Shown here piece after piece: positions 8,281-16,380 of a stretch of DNA of 58,132 nucleotides. The notes beneath the pieces are model-generated. The model was given only the letters and a program-made list of their open reading frames with translations, ran no database searches and was not told where the DNA came from. Origin of the DNA: UBA3478 sp964217345. Lineage in GTDB: Bacteria > Bacteroidota > Bacteroidia > Flavobacteriales > Flavobacteriaceae. The number at the start of each line of letters is the position of its first letter. Within the stretch, counting starts at the first letter, position 1. The position numbers and the translations under genes were made by a program. The stretch covers positions 1 through 58,132 of the forward strand of contig CAXPJI010000053.1 in the NCBI GenBank assembly GCA_964217345.1, written 5' to 3'.

Positions 8281-9510
8281 ATGGATATTAAACGATTTTT
8301 CAACCGCCTTGGACCCGGGCTGCTTTTTGCTAGTATGGCAATTGGCACCTCGCACTTAGTGCTATCCACAAAGGCTGGGGCCGTTTACGGAATGTTAATG
8401 GTCGTTCCTATTTTACTCGCCAACCTTTTAAAATATCCCTTTTTCGAATTTGGAGTACGATATACAAGGGTCAAAGAGCATTCCTTAACTGAAGGATATG
8501 CAAAAACCTCTAAATTTTATCTATGGATCTATGCTGGGGTAAACCTGGTTAGTGCTTTTACCATTTTGGCAGCCCTTTATTCGGTAACTGCAGGGATGAC
8601 ATTAAACATCATCGGACAAGGAAGTGGACTTAGTATGCAATCGATGTCTGTGATTCTATTTCTCTTAATCAGTCTTCTAATTATCATAGGAAAATATGCT
8701 TACCTCGAAAAATCGTTGAAGTATCTGGTTATCATTCTCTTTATCGCCCTGTTAGCTACCGTATTCTTAGCTCTAGGAAAAGGAAAAGTAGCCACCGCAG
8801 AAAACTTCATTGCTCCCGATATTTTTGACCAAACAGGACTGTTATTTCTAATTAGTTTAATCGGATGGATGCCTACAGCGGTCGAAGCTTCGGGCTGGGT
8901 GAGTCTTTGGAATCTTGAAAAGTTGAAGAAGCATAGGGAGGCGCCCAGCTTAAACGAAACTCTTCGAGAGTTTAATTTGGGGTATTTCATTACGGCATTA
9001 CTCGCCGTATTTTTCTTCTTTCTAGGTTTTATGACACTCTACGGTACAGGAACCGCACTAAGCGCAAGTGGAGTAGTATTTGCAAAAGAACTTACCGAGA
9101 TATTTACGGCACAATTAGGGAACTGGGCCCGAGTTCTAATTTCTATATCCGCATTAGCAGCGATGTTCAGTACCTGTCTAAGTGCACACGATGCGTTAGC
9201 TAGGGTTTTAGTGGATATGAGCCAACGATTAAATTGGACAAGGAAGAATTACTTCAACCTAGCGGTAATTGGGTTATCACTATCAAATCTTTCAGTGATC
9301 ATTGGGTTTACCAGCTCGATGGGAAAATTGGTGAGTATAGCCACCTTCGCATCTTTTGTCTTTGCTCCAATACTCGGCTACATGAATCACCGTCTAGTTT
9401 TTGCAGATGACTTCGAAGCTAAGCCTTCAAAAGTGATGAGAACACTGAGTTATTGCGGTATTATTTTTCTTGGAGGATTCTCGATTTACTATCTGATCAG
9501 CTTATTCTGA
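8281..9510 (+). CDS. NRAMP-like metal ion transporter, divergent
   Basis: A 409-residue integral membrane protein with about 11 hydrophobic segments. The opening RLGPGLLFASMAIGTSHLVLS and the following KAGAVYGM region align with helix 1 of NRAMP (MntH) transporters, but the Asp-Pro-Gly-Asn metal motif is replaced by IGTSH. Helix 6 shows GWMPTAVEASGW in place of the usual MPH motif, keeping the metal-ligand Met. The fold is therefore NRAMP/LeuT-like, while the ion, or even metal transport at all, is uncertain; NRAMP-related magnesium carriers also alter these positions. The gene stands alone on plus and overlaps the end of fabD by nine bases. Confidence 0.72.
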   Translation: MDIKRFFNRLGPGLLFASMAIGTSHLVLSTKAGAVYGMLMVVPILLANLLKYPFFEFGVRYTRVKEHSLTEGYAKTSKFYLWIYAGVNLVSAFTILAALYSVTAGMTLNIIGQGSGLSMQSMSVILFLLISLLIIIGKYAYLEKSLKYLVIILFIALLATVFLALGKGKVATAENFIAPDIFDQTGLLFLISLIGWMPTAVEASGWVSLWNLEKLKKHREAPSLNETLREFNLGYFITALLAVFFFFLGFMTLYGTGTALSASGVVFAKELTEIFTAQLGNWARVLISISALAAMFSTCLSAHDALARVLVDMSQRLNWTRKNYFNLAVIGLSLSNLSVIIGFTSSMGKLVSIATFASFVFAPILGYMNHRLVFADDFEAKPSKVMRTLSYCGIIFLGGFSIYYLISLF

Positions 9511-10383
9511 TGCACTAGCTACTTCAGCAGAACGATCAATTTTTTTGATGAGTCCTTGAAGTACCTTCCCTGGGCCATATTCTGTAAAAGAAGTGGCACC
9601 ATCTTCAATCATTTTCTGAACACTCTGCGTCCATTTTACCGGAGCCGTCAATTGGGCGATCAACTGGGCTTTTAAAAGTTCGCTGTCGGTAACAGCTGTA
9701 GCACTTACATTTTGATAGATAGGACACTTCGGACTTGAAAAAGTAATAGCTTCAATGGCTGATGCTAATGCTTCCTTAGCCGGAGCCATTAGCGGTGAAT
9801 GAAAAGCACCCCCCACTGGTAAAATAAGCGCTCGCTTCGCTCCCGCTTCTTTCATCTTTTCACAAGCATGCTCTACGGCCTCGTAAGCACCCGAAATTAC
9901 CAATTGACCAGGACAGTTGTAATTGGCAGCAACAACCACCCCTTCAATCGAGTCACAAACTTCTTCAACCACAGCATCTTCAAGACCCAAAACAGCGGCC
10001 ATGGTCCCTCTTTGCAAACCACAAGCTTCTTGCATGGCCTGAGCTCTTTGAGCAACCAATTTCAATCCGTCTTCAAAGGTTAAAACACCGGAAGCTACAA
10101 GAGCCGAGAACTCCCCTAAAGAGTGCCCTGCAACCATGCTAGGATTAAAAGAATCTCCTTCAAGCAGCGCTTCAACCACCGAATGAATAAAAATAGCAGG
10201 TTGAGTTACCTCGGTTCGCTTTAATGCCTCAGCATCACCTTCAAACATCACATCAGTAATTCGGAAACCAAGAATGTCATTTGCCTTTTCAAAATAAGAT
10301 TTAGCTAGAGCCGATTGCTCGTATAAGTCTTTACCCATTCCTACAAATTGAGCCCCTTGACCCGGAAAAACTGCTGCTTTCAT
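9502..10383 (-). CDS. fabD: malonyl-CoA:acyl carrier protein transacylase
   Basis: Loads malonate from CoA onto ACP for fatty acid synthesis in the cytoplasm. 293 residues, the usual size. The N-terminal FPGQGAQFVGMG motif, the nucleophile in VAGHSLGEFSAL (Ser about 88), the QRAQAMQEA arginine helix for the malonate carboxylate, and the histidine in GGAFHSPLM are all present. It is a single gene divergent from the Nfu gene (72 bases apart), without other fab genes nearby. Its 3' end overlaps the NRAMP-like gene. Confidence 0.97.
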   Translation of the reverse strand: MKAAVFPGQGAQFVGMGKDLYEQSALAKSYFEKANDILGFRITDVMFEGDAEALKRTEVTQPAIFIHSVVEALLEGDSFNPSMVAGHSLGEFSALVASGVLTFEDGLKLVAQRAQAMQEACGLQRGTMAAVLGLEDAVVEEVCDSIEGVVVAANYNCPGQLVISGAYEAVEHACEKMKEAGAKRALILPVGGAFHSPLMAPAKEALASAIEAITFSSPKCPIYQNVSATAVTDSELLKAQLIAQLTAPVKWTQSVQKMIEDGATSFTEYGPGKVLQGLIKKIDRSAEVASASE

Positions 10384-10432
10384 ATCAAAAATTTTAGCGA
10401 AAATACGGCAAGGTTAACAATTCAGCACTTCG

Positions 10433-10440
10433 TACTTTTG
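10433..10440 (+). promoter_or_regulatory. candidate -7 box TACTTTTG for the nfu operon
   Basis: A perfect TANNTTTG match ending 15 bases before the ATG at 10456, inside the 72-base divergent region shared with fabD. A proper TTTG -33 element is not obvious (GGTTAAC at 10412-10418 lies near the place). If used, the message leader would be only about ten bases. Confidence 0.42.
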
Positions 10441-10455
10441 TAAAAAGTTTTGAAA

Positions 10456-11376
10456 ATGGAATACAACATCACTACAATAGCAACGAAACACCCTTCAATT
10501 CTCAAGTTTCAAGCCAATCACTTTTTAGTTAAAGGCACTTATGAATTCGCCTCTATTGACGATACTAAAGATGCACCACTAGCCTATGAGTTATTCCAAT
10601 TACCCTTTGTGAAGACGGTTTACATCGCAAGTAATTTTATTGCGATTCAGCGCTATGATATTGTAGAGTGGGATGATGTTAAGGACGCCGTTGCTCAGAG
10701 ACTCGTAGATTACCTCAACGAAGGTGAACCTGTAGTGCACGAAACTACCACAGGAGGCCCCCAGGCCATTACGGTTTATGCCGAAGCTACTCCTAATCCT
10801 GGAGTGATGAAGTTTGTCGCGAATAAACCCATCGTACCAGCACTGTATGAATTTAAAAATATCGACGAAGCTAAAGATGCTCCGCTTGCTACTACCCTTT
10901 TTCAAAAGCCTTATGTGAAACAAGTGTTTATGGATGAGAATTATGTTTCAGTAACCAAATACGATATTGGAAACTGGGATGAAATCACCGTAGAACTAAG
11001 AGAACTGATCAGAGACTTCATGGCAAGTGACCAAGAAGCGGTCATTACTCAAAAGGTTGCAAGTACAAAACCAACCGAGGGCACCCCAACGAAAGAAGCG
11101 CCTGCTCCTGCCACTTCGGCAAACTTCGAAGAAGGAAGTATCGAAGCTAAAATCGTGTCTATCCTCGAGGAGTATGTAAAACCTGCTGTAGCTGCAGATG
11201 GGGGTAATATTGCCTTCGAGAAATTTGATGCAGATACCAAAGCTGTCCACGTTGTTCTGCAGGGAGCCTGTAGCGGATGTCCTTCTTCTACTTTTACCTT
11301 AAAAAATGGTATTGAGACCATGCTTCAAAATATGCTCGGCGATCAGGTCGGACAAGTAATCGCAATAAATGGCTAG
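10456..11376 (+). CDS. Nfu-type Fe-S scaffold protein with two N-domains
   Basis: Delivers assembled iron-sulfur clusters to target proteins in the cytoplasm. Two tandem Nfu N-terminal domains are visible, one from residue 1 (KHPSILKFQANHFLVKG) and one from about residue 102 (ATPNPGVMKFVANKPIVP), followed by a Pro/Ala/Thr-rich linker and a NifU C-terminal domain with the cluster-binding CSGC motif (GACSGCPSSTFTL). I chose the ATG at 10456, giving 306 residues; a TTG two codons earlier is possible. The stop overlaps the start of the DUF255 gene by eight bases, so the two are translationally coupled. Confidence 0.9.
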   Translation: MEYNITTIATKHPSILKFQANHFLVKGTYEFASIDDTKDAPLAYELFQLPFVKTVYIASNFIAIQRYDIVEWDDVKDAVAQRLVDYLNEGEPVVHETTTGGPQAITVYAEATPNPGVMKFVANKPIVPALYEFKNIDEAKDAPLATTLFQKPYVKQVFMDENYVSVTKYDIGNWDEITVELRELIRDFMASDQEAVITQKVASTKPTEGTPTKEAPAPATSANFEEGSIEAKIVSILEEYVKPAVAADGGNIAFEKFDADTKAVHVVLQGACSGCPSSTFTLKNGIETMLQNMLGDQVGQVIAING

Positions 11377-13411
11377 TGATTCACATAAAGCCAATGATCT
11401 CCAGCATGAGAGTTCACCATACCTCTTGCAACACGCGTACAACCCAGTAGACTGGAAGCCCTTCAAACAAGAAATTCTTGACAGAGCCAGAAAAGAACGA
11501 AAGTTATTGTTCATAAGCATTGGTTATTCTGCCTGCCACTGGTGCCATGTGATGGAATCAGAATGCTTTGAAGACCAAGAAGTAGCCGATTTTTTAAAAC
11601 AACATTTTGTCTCCATCAAAGTGGATCGCGAAGAGAGGCCTGACGTCGATCAAATTTATATGGATGCGCTTCAACTCATGACCGGGTCAGGAGGATGGCC
11701 ACTCAACGTTATCTGTCTCCCCGACGGAAGACCCTTCTGGGGAGCCACCTATCTTCCCAAAGAACGATTTCTCGCCTCTCTGAATCAACTAGTTTCTATT
11801 AATATCGAAGATGTCGAACGAGTTCTAGAATATGCAGCTTCACTATCTCGAGGATTAAAAGGAATGACTGAAATTGTTTCTGAATCTAGCAGCCCGGAGA
11901 CTATTGACCATTCCTTTACCATAAAGACCTATCTAGAAGCCCTAGATCCGATTTATGGCGGATTCAAAGGCGCTCCAAAATTCATGATGCCCAATACTCT
12001 TGAGTATCTGCTGCATTACGTGAGTCTAAGGCCTAATGCAGAGGCACACGAACTCATTAAAACGAGTCTTCTTAGAATGGGGTACGGAGGTATTTTTGAT
12101 CCCATCGACGGTGGATTCTCAAGATATAGTGTAGATGATCGATGGCACATTCCACACTTTGAAAAAATGGCCTACGACAATGCACAATTATTAGGACTTT
12201 ACGCTGAATCATACCAATATTTTAAGGAGCCTTTCTTTAAAGAGATCACAGCAAAAACAGCCACATTCATCCAATCCCATTTCATTGATCCAGATACTGG
12301 CGGATGTTTTACCGCATACGATGCCGACTCCCTAAATGCCGAGGGAATACTTGAAGAAGGAGCCTATTACGTTTTCACCAAGGATGAACTACAACAACAA
12401 CTTGGAAGTATTTACGAATTGTTCTCCTTAGCTTTTAACATTAACGACTTTGGTCATTGGGAAAAGGGCAACTATGTTCTCATCCGAACATCAAGCAATG
12501 CAGACCTTGCCACTAAGCTAGGAATCGATGAATTAGAGGTTTCAACACAACTAGAACAAGCCATTCAGCGATTGAAAGAGGTTAGAAAAAGTAGAGCCCT
12601 CCCCTTTCGAGATCACAAAATACTTATGAGTAATACGGCTATGATGGCTATAGGCCTCAGTAGAGCCTACCGGTTTGCACTCAGAGATCATCCATCGATA
12701 AAAGAAACCGCAATCAAGGCTGTTGATTTTGTATATAACCGCATTGGTATAGAAGGCAACCTTTTAAGAAACCATACGGGCAAGAGAGCCACACTTGACG
12801 GAGTACTTGAAGATTACGCGTTTGCCATAGCCGCACTCATCGAAGGGTATGAATTATGCTTCAATGAAAATTACTTAGCGGCAGCCGTAAGATTGAAGTC
12901 ATATGTGATTGAAAAATTTAGTTCTGAAAACGCCCTGTTTTACTATACCTCAGCGAATAGCCGAGAACTCATAAGACGAAGCATAGAAACAGAGGACAAT
13001 GTTATTAGCGCGTCTAATTCAGTGATGGCTATAAATTTCTTTAAACTCTATCAACTAGGATTCGGTGAAGATCTTAAGACCAGAGCCCAGGCGATGCTCT
13101 CTCAAATGAGAGATCGTGTGAATCAATTCCCCAAGAACCATTCGAATTGGCTTCGACTATCCCTGTTAGTAGAAAACCCCTTTGAAGTAACTGTAATAAG
13201 TGGTAAAAAGGCTTTTGAATGGTCAAATCAACTTGATTTAACATGGGCTTCAAATCGAATGATTGCCGCCAGCGAAAAATACTCGAATCTCGATCTGTTC
13301 AAAGATCGTTTTTCAGAAGAACAAACATCTATCTTTGCATGTGTAGAAGGAAGCTGTTCATTACCGATCACAGATCCTAAGAACTACAAACCGATAAATG
13401 CATCACTATGA
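11369..13411 (+). CDS. DUF255 thioredoxin-like / glycan-hydrolase-fold protein (YyaL, SPATA20 family)
   Basis: 680 residues. The N-terminal DUF255 domain shows the family signature HAYNPVDW, then a thioredoxin-fold CHWCHVM motif, VDREERPDVD and GGWPLNVICLPDGRPF. The rest of the protein is an (alpha/alpha)-barrel region like that of glycoside hydrolases, with HFEKMAYDNAQLL and YDADSLNAEG. The family's reaction is not settled; a redox or sugar-related role is inferred only from fold. No signal peptide is present, so it is cytoplasmic. It lies between the Nfu gene (8-base overlap) and the MscS gene (ATGA overlap), implying one transcript. Confidence 0.88.
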   Translation: MASDSHKANDLQHESSPYLLQHAYNPVDWKPFKQEILDRARKERKLLFISIGYSACHWCHVMESECFEDQEVADFLKQHFVSIKVDREERPDVDQIYMDALQLMTGSGGWPLNVICLPDGRPFWGATYLPKERFLASLNQLVSINIEDVERVLEYAASLSRGLKGMTEIVSESSSPETIDHSFTIKTYLEALDPIYGGFKGAPKFMMPNTLEYLLHYVSLRPNAEAHELIKTSLLRMGYGGIFDPIDGGFSRYSVDDRWHIPHFEKMAYDNAQLLGLYAESYQYFKEPFFKEITAKTATFIQSHFIDPDTGGCFTAYDADSLNAEGILEEGAYYVFTKDELQQQLGSIYELFSLAFNINDFGHWEKGNYVLIRTSSNADLATKLGIDELEVSTQLEQAIQRLKEVRKSRALPFRDHKILMSNTAMMAIGLSRAYRFALRDHPSIKETAIKAVDFVYNRIGIEGNLLRNHTGKRATLDGVLEDYAFAIAALIEGYELCFNENYLAAAVRLKSYVIEKFSSENALFYYTSANSRELIRRSIETEDNVISASNSVMAINFFKLYQLGFGEDLKTRAQAMLSQMRDRVNQFPKNHSNWLRLSLLVENPFEVTVISGKKAFEWSNQLDLTWASNRMIAASEKYSNLDLFKDRFSEEQTSIFACVEGSCSLPITDPKNYKPINASL

Positions 13412-14241
13412 TTGAACAAACCATTAAAAATTACGAAGAGCACGTAAAAGAGCTGATTAATTTGCTGTGGGAGATTTTCCCAAATATAGTTTCTGCCCTA
13501 GTCCTAGGTTTTGTCGGATGGTGGGTAATCAAACTCATCAACATCGGTGTAGCTAAATTCTTTGAAAGAAAAGATTATGATCGCACCCTTGAGACCTTTT
13601 TAGAGGACTTCATCAATAACGGTTTAAAAGTCCTTCTTTTTGTAATGGTTATTACTCAGGTTGGAGTAGAAACCTCGTCACTCATAGCGATGCTCGGTGC
13701 AGCTGGTCTTGCATTGGGATTAGCTCTTCAAGGGTCACTATCAAATTTTGCGGGCGGAATCCTTATTCTAATCTTCAAGCCATTTAAAGTGGGAGATTTT
13801 ATTTCAGCCCAAGGTAGTGAGGGTACCGTTAAACAGATTACAGTTTTTAACACCAAACTCGTAACCTTCGGAAACCAAGAAGTAATTATTCCTAACGGAA
13901 ACCTATCTAATGATAAAATCACGAACTACAGTTCTGAAGGAGTTAGAAGAGAAAATTTAGTGATCGGAATCAGCTACAGCAGCAGCATCCAGAAAGCAAA
14001 AGATCTTATTCTCGAATTGTGTGCAGCAGATGAAAATATCATGACAGAAGAGGGTAAAGAAGCGATGGTTGTTGTGACTGAGCTTGCAGATAGTTCAGTT
14101 AATCTTTCGGTTCGTTATTGGACAACATCCGAAACTTTTTGGCCAACAAAATTCAAAATGATTGAAAATATCAAAACGGCCTTCGATCGAGAAGGAATCG
14201 AAATACCATTCCCACATCGTGTGATGGTCACACAGAAATAA
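13408..14241 (+). CDS. small-conductance mechanosensitive channel, MscS family
   Basis: 277 residues, the size of E. coli MscS. Three membrane helices are seen near residues 20-45, 65-90 and 92-125. The third, pore-lining helix carries the alanine/glycine-packed GAAGLALGLALQGSLSNFAGGI motif region, followed by FKPFKVGDFI and the beta domain (NGNLSNDKITNYS). It opens under osmotic downshock to release solutes. Its start overlaps the DUF255 stop (ATGA). It ends one base before the opposing tsaB stop; the likely terminator for this operon is within tsaB. Confidence 0.95.
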   Translation: MIEQTIKNYEEHVKELINLLWEIFPNIVSALVLGFVGWWVIKLINIGVAKFFERKDYDRTLETFLEDFINNGLKVLLFVMVITQVGVETSSLIAMLGAAGLALGLALQGSLSNFAGGILILIFKPFKVGDFISAQGSEGTVKQITVFNTKLVTFGNQEVIIPNGNLSNDKITNYSSEGVRRENLVIGISYSSSIQKAKDLILELCAADENIMTEEGKEAMVVVTELADSSVNLSVRYWTTSETFWPTKFKMIENIKTAFDREGIEIPFPHRVMVTQK

Positions 14242-14946
14242 TTACCCATGTTTTGGAGTAAGCATAAAATCTTTCAAATAAAAAGGTTCGAAGGTGATTA
14301 CATTTTCGAACCTTTTTTGTTTGAATAAATCTTCAAGCAGAGACCCAATCGATCGGGTATCCGGATAACCCTCTGGAGAAAACATAAATTGATTAATACG
14401 CTCATGCGAGATCAAAAAATCTCTTGTTTTAACCGCTGCATCACCCACAAAGCGTATTGAATGATCAGTATATCTTTCTAAAAGCGATTCAAAAGCTTCA
14501 CTGTCAAGAATAATATTGGTCGTTGATTCTAACTCGATGTATTCCTTTTCTTTTCGAATAAAAACTTTGGCATAAGCTTCTAGACGTCTAGCATCAATCA
14601 TCGGGATGAAAATCGATTCGTTTGTAGGCTCTACACCTGCAATGATTAAATCCAGACTCTCGATTGAAATGAGAGGAATATCAAGACCATAAGCTAGGCC
14701 TTTGGCAGAAGAAACTCCAATTCTTAATCCTGTATAAGAGCCAGGTCCTTTACCTACTGCAACGGCATCTAGTTGACTGAATTTCACTTGAGCCTTTTGC
14801 ATCACCTCCGAAATTCTGAGATGAAGTTCTTCAGCATGCGTATAGCCCTCTGACACCCTATGCCATGAAGCTAAAAGCTCGGAGTCTCTGTAAAGAGAAA
14901 CCGAGCATGCTTTAGTTGACGTATCAAATACAATAATGCATGCCAT
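14242..14946 (-). CDS. tsaB: tRNA threonylcarbamoyladenosine biosynthesis protein TsaB
   Basis: An ASKHA-fold partner of TsaD/TsaE in making the t6A37 modification of ANN-decoding tRNAs. 234 residues, usual length. The N-terminal ILxxDTSTxxCSV pattern appears as IVFDTSTKACSVSL, followed by SEGYTHAEELHL and GKGPGSYTGLRIG, the family hallmarks. The start ATG at 14946 is fixed by the conserved first strand. A TANNTTTG box ends only four bases upstream, so the transcript may be leaderless. The last 25 codons contain a strong hairpin that serves the opposing operon. Confidence 0.94.
   Translation of the reverse strand: MACIIVFDTSTKACSVSLYRDSELLASWHRVSEGYTHAEELHLRISEVMQKAQVKFSQLDAVAVGKGPGSYTGLRIGVSSAKGLAYGLDIPLISIESLDLIIAGVEPTNESIFIPMIDARRLEAYAKVFIRKEKEYIELESTTNIILDSEAFESLLERYTDHSIRFVGDAAVKTRDFLISHERINQFMFSPEGYPDTRSIGSLLEDLFKQKRFENVITFEPFYLKDFMLTPKHG
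14281..14318 (+). terminator. intrinsic terminator of the nfu-DUF255-mscS operon, inside tsaB
   Basis: AAAAGGTTCGAA (14281-14292) pairs perfectly with TTCGAACCTTTT (14305-14316), a 12-pair stem with a 12-base loop and a run of six T at 14313-14318. It lies 40 bases after the mscS stop on plus. The whole element is also coding sequence for the C-terminus of TsaB on the other strand, where it could fold too and is also followed by TTTTT. Confidence 0.75.
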
Positions 14947-14950
14947 AAGA

Positions 14951-14958
14951 CAAAGATA
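14951..14958 (-). promoter_or_regulatory. candidate -7 box TATCTTTG for tsaB
   Basis: A perfect TANNTTTG match on the minus strand, four bases before the tsaB ATG. In Bacteroidota the start site falls a few bases after this box, which would put it at or next to the A of the ATG. No clear -33 TTTG is visible in the tolC end upstream, so this is a one-element call. Confidence 0.42.
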
Positions 14959-14970
14959 GTAGGCTTGCTC

Positions 14971-16350
14971 TTATTGAAGTACAGTAATCGGAATACCGAA
15001 GTAGAATTCTAAAATCTTTAATCGAAAGATATAGTCATACTTAGTGCGAATCACACTTGCCTCAGCATTATCTAAACGCGCCTGAGCTTGACTAAAGTTG
15101 AAAGAGTTCATAAGACCGACATCAAAACGATCTTTTGCATATTGATAGGCCAATTTTCTAGCTTCTAATGTCTTTTGTGCCGCCTCATAAGCCTTAGCGA
15201 AAGTCTTTACATCGTTATAGGCTTGGTTCACCGAATTTTCAAGATCTAGTTTTGCCTGCTCAAATTGGAGCTTTGATCTTCTCACTCCTATTTCAGCTCG
15301 CTTTATGCTGTTATTTGTTGAGAATCCGTTGAAAATCGGAATGTTCATTGACATCCCAAAAGAGATTCCATCATTCGCCTCTAACTGAGCGACAAAATCG
15401 GGCCTTACTAAATTGAAATCATCCGTAGGATCGTTAGGATCTTCATTCGGATTAGCCTGAATCGTGAAACGATCACTGGCAAAGGTGTTATAGTTTAAGA
15501 AGGCATTAAGTGTAGGTAGTGCAGCACCTTTTGCAATTGCTAAGTCTTGTTCAGACAATGAAACATTCGCCTCTGATAATTTAATATCATTTCTAAAACT
15601 CAAAGCTTTATTGAAAATTTGACGGGGAGTCTTATCTAAAATATCTGAACTCGGAACCTCAAACGATTCATCTGCGATATCAAAGTTTTCATAGTCGGTA
15701 ATTTGTAGAAGCTGTGCTAGTGTAATTCTCGAAAGAATAACACGAGCCTCAGCATTTACAATAGCTTGTTCTTGATTCGCGGCAGTAGCCTCAATCTCTA
15801 AAAGATCACCCTGTGGCACTACTCCCAAACCTACAAGTTCTTTCGTTCTTTTTAGATCTTGCTCAGTAACTGCATATTGAGCTTCAGCAACGCGGAGTGA
15901 CTCCTTCGACGATATTACACTTAAATAGGCATTAGCTACTCTTAAACGAATATCATCTTGAAGATTAGCTAGGCGATATTGATTGGCAATCGTATTGATT
16001 TGAGCTCTCTGCGCTCTTTTAATATTACGAAGACCATCAAAAATGGTATAACCCGCTGAAAGGCTAATACTTCCCGATAAAATATTACCTGCTACATTCG
16101 TTTGAGTTTGAGGGTCAAGAATTAATCCTTTACTCTCGTTCACAGATAGCGAACCATTCAATCGTGGCAGAAATTGACCTAGGGCATCCAAATTTCCAAG
16201 CTCAGCCGATTCTAGGTCTAACTCAAACTGTGCAACTGTAATATTGTTTTCTAGGGCATATTCTACGCATTCAGCCAAAGACATCTTCTTCACCTGAGCA
16301 GAAGCTCCAATACTGAAAACCGTTAAAAAAAGTAATAAATATGATCTCAT
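14971..16350 (-). CDS. TolC-family outer-membrane efflux channel
   Basis: 459 residues. A signal peptide is clear (MRSYLLLFLTVFSIGASAQ), then two repeated outer-membrane efflux protein domains of long helices, including the typical LAECVEYALENNITV opening near residue 24 and the mirrored late motif SVNQAYNDVKTF. It forms the trimeric channel through the outer membrane for a tripartite exporter. It is the last gene of the export operon, 30 bases after the adaptor gene, and is followed by tsaB, which has its own promoter box. Confidence 0.93.
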   Translation of the reverse strand: MRSYLLLFLTVFSIGASAQVKKMSLAECVEYALENNITVAQFELDLESAELGNLDALGQFLPRLNGSLSVNESKGLILDPQTQTNVAGNILSGSISLSAGYTIFDGLRNIKRAQRAQINTIANQYRLANLQDDIRLRVANAYLSVISSKESLRVAEAQYAVTEQDLKRTKELVGLGVVPQGDLLEIEATAANQEQAIVNAEARVILSRITLAQLLQITDYENFDIADESFEVPSSDILDKTPRQIFNKALSFRNDIKLSEANVSLSEQDLAIAKGAALPTLNAFLNYNTFASDRFTIQANPNEDPNDPTDDFNLVRPDFVAQLEANDGISFGMSMNIPIFNGFSTNNSIKRAEIGVRRSKLQFEQAKLDLENSVNQAYNDVKTFAKAYEAAQKTLEARKLAYQYAKDRFDVGLMNSFNFSQAQARLDNAEASVIRTKYDYIFRLKILEFYFGIPITVLQ

Positions 16351-16380
16351 AGGTTGTAGTTTAGAATTAAGAAGTACTTG

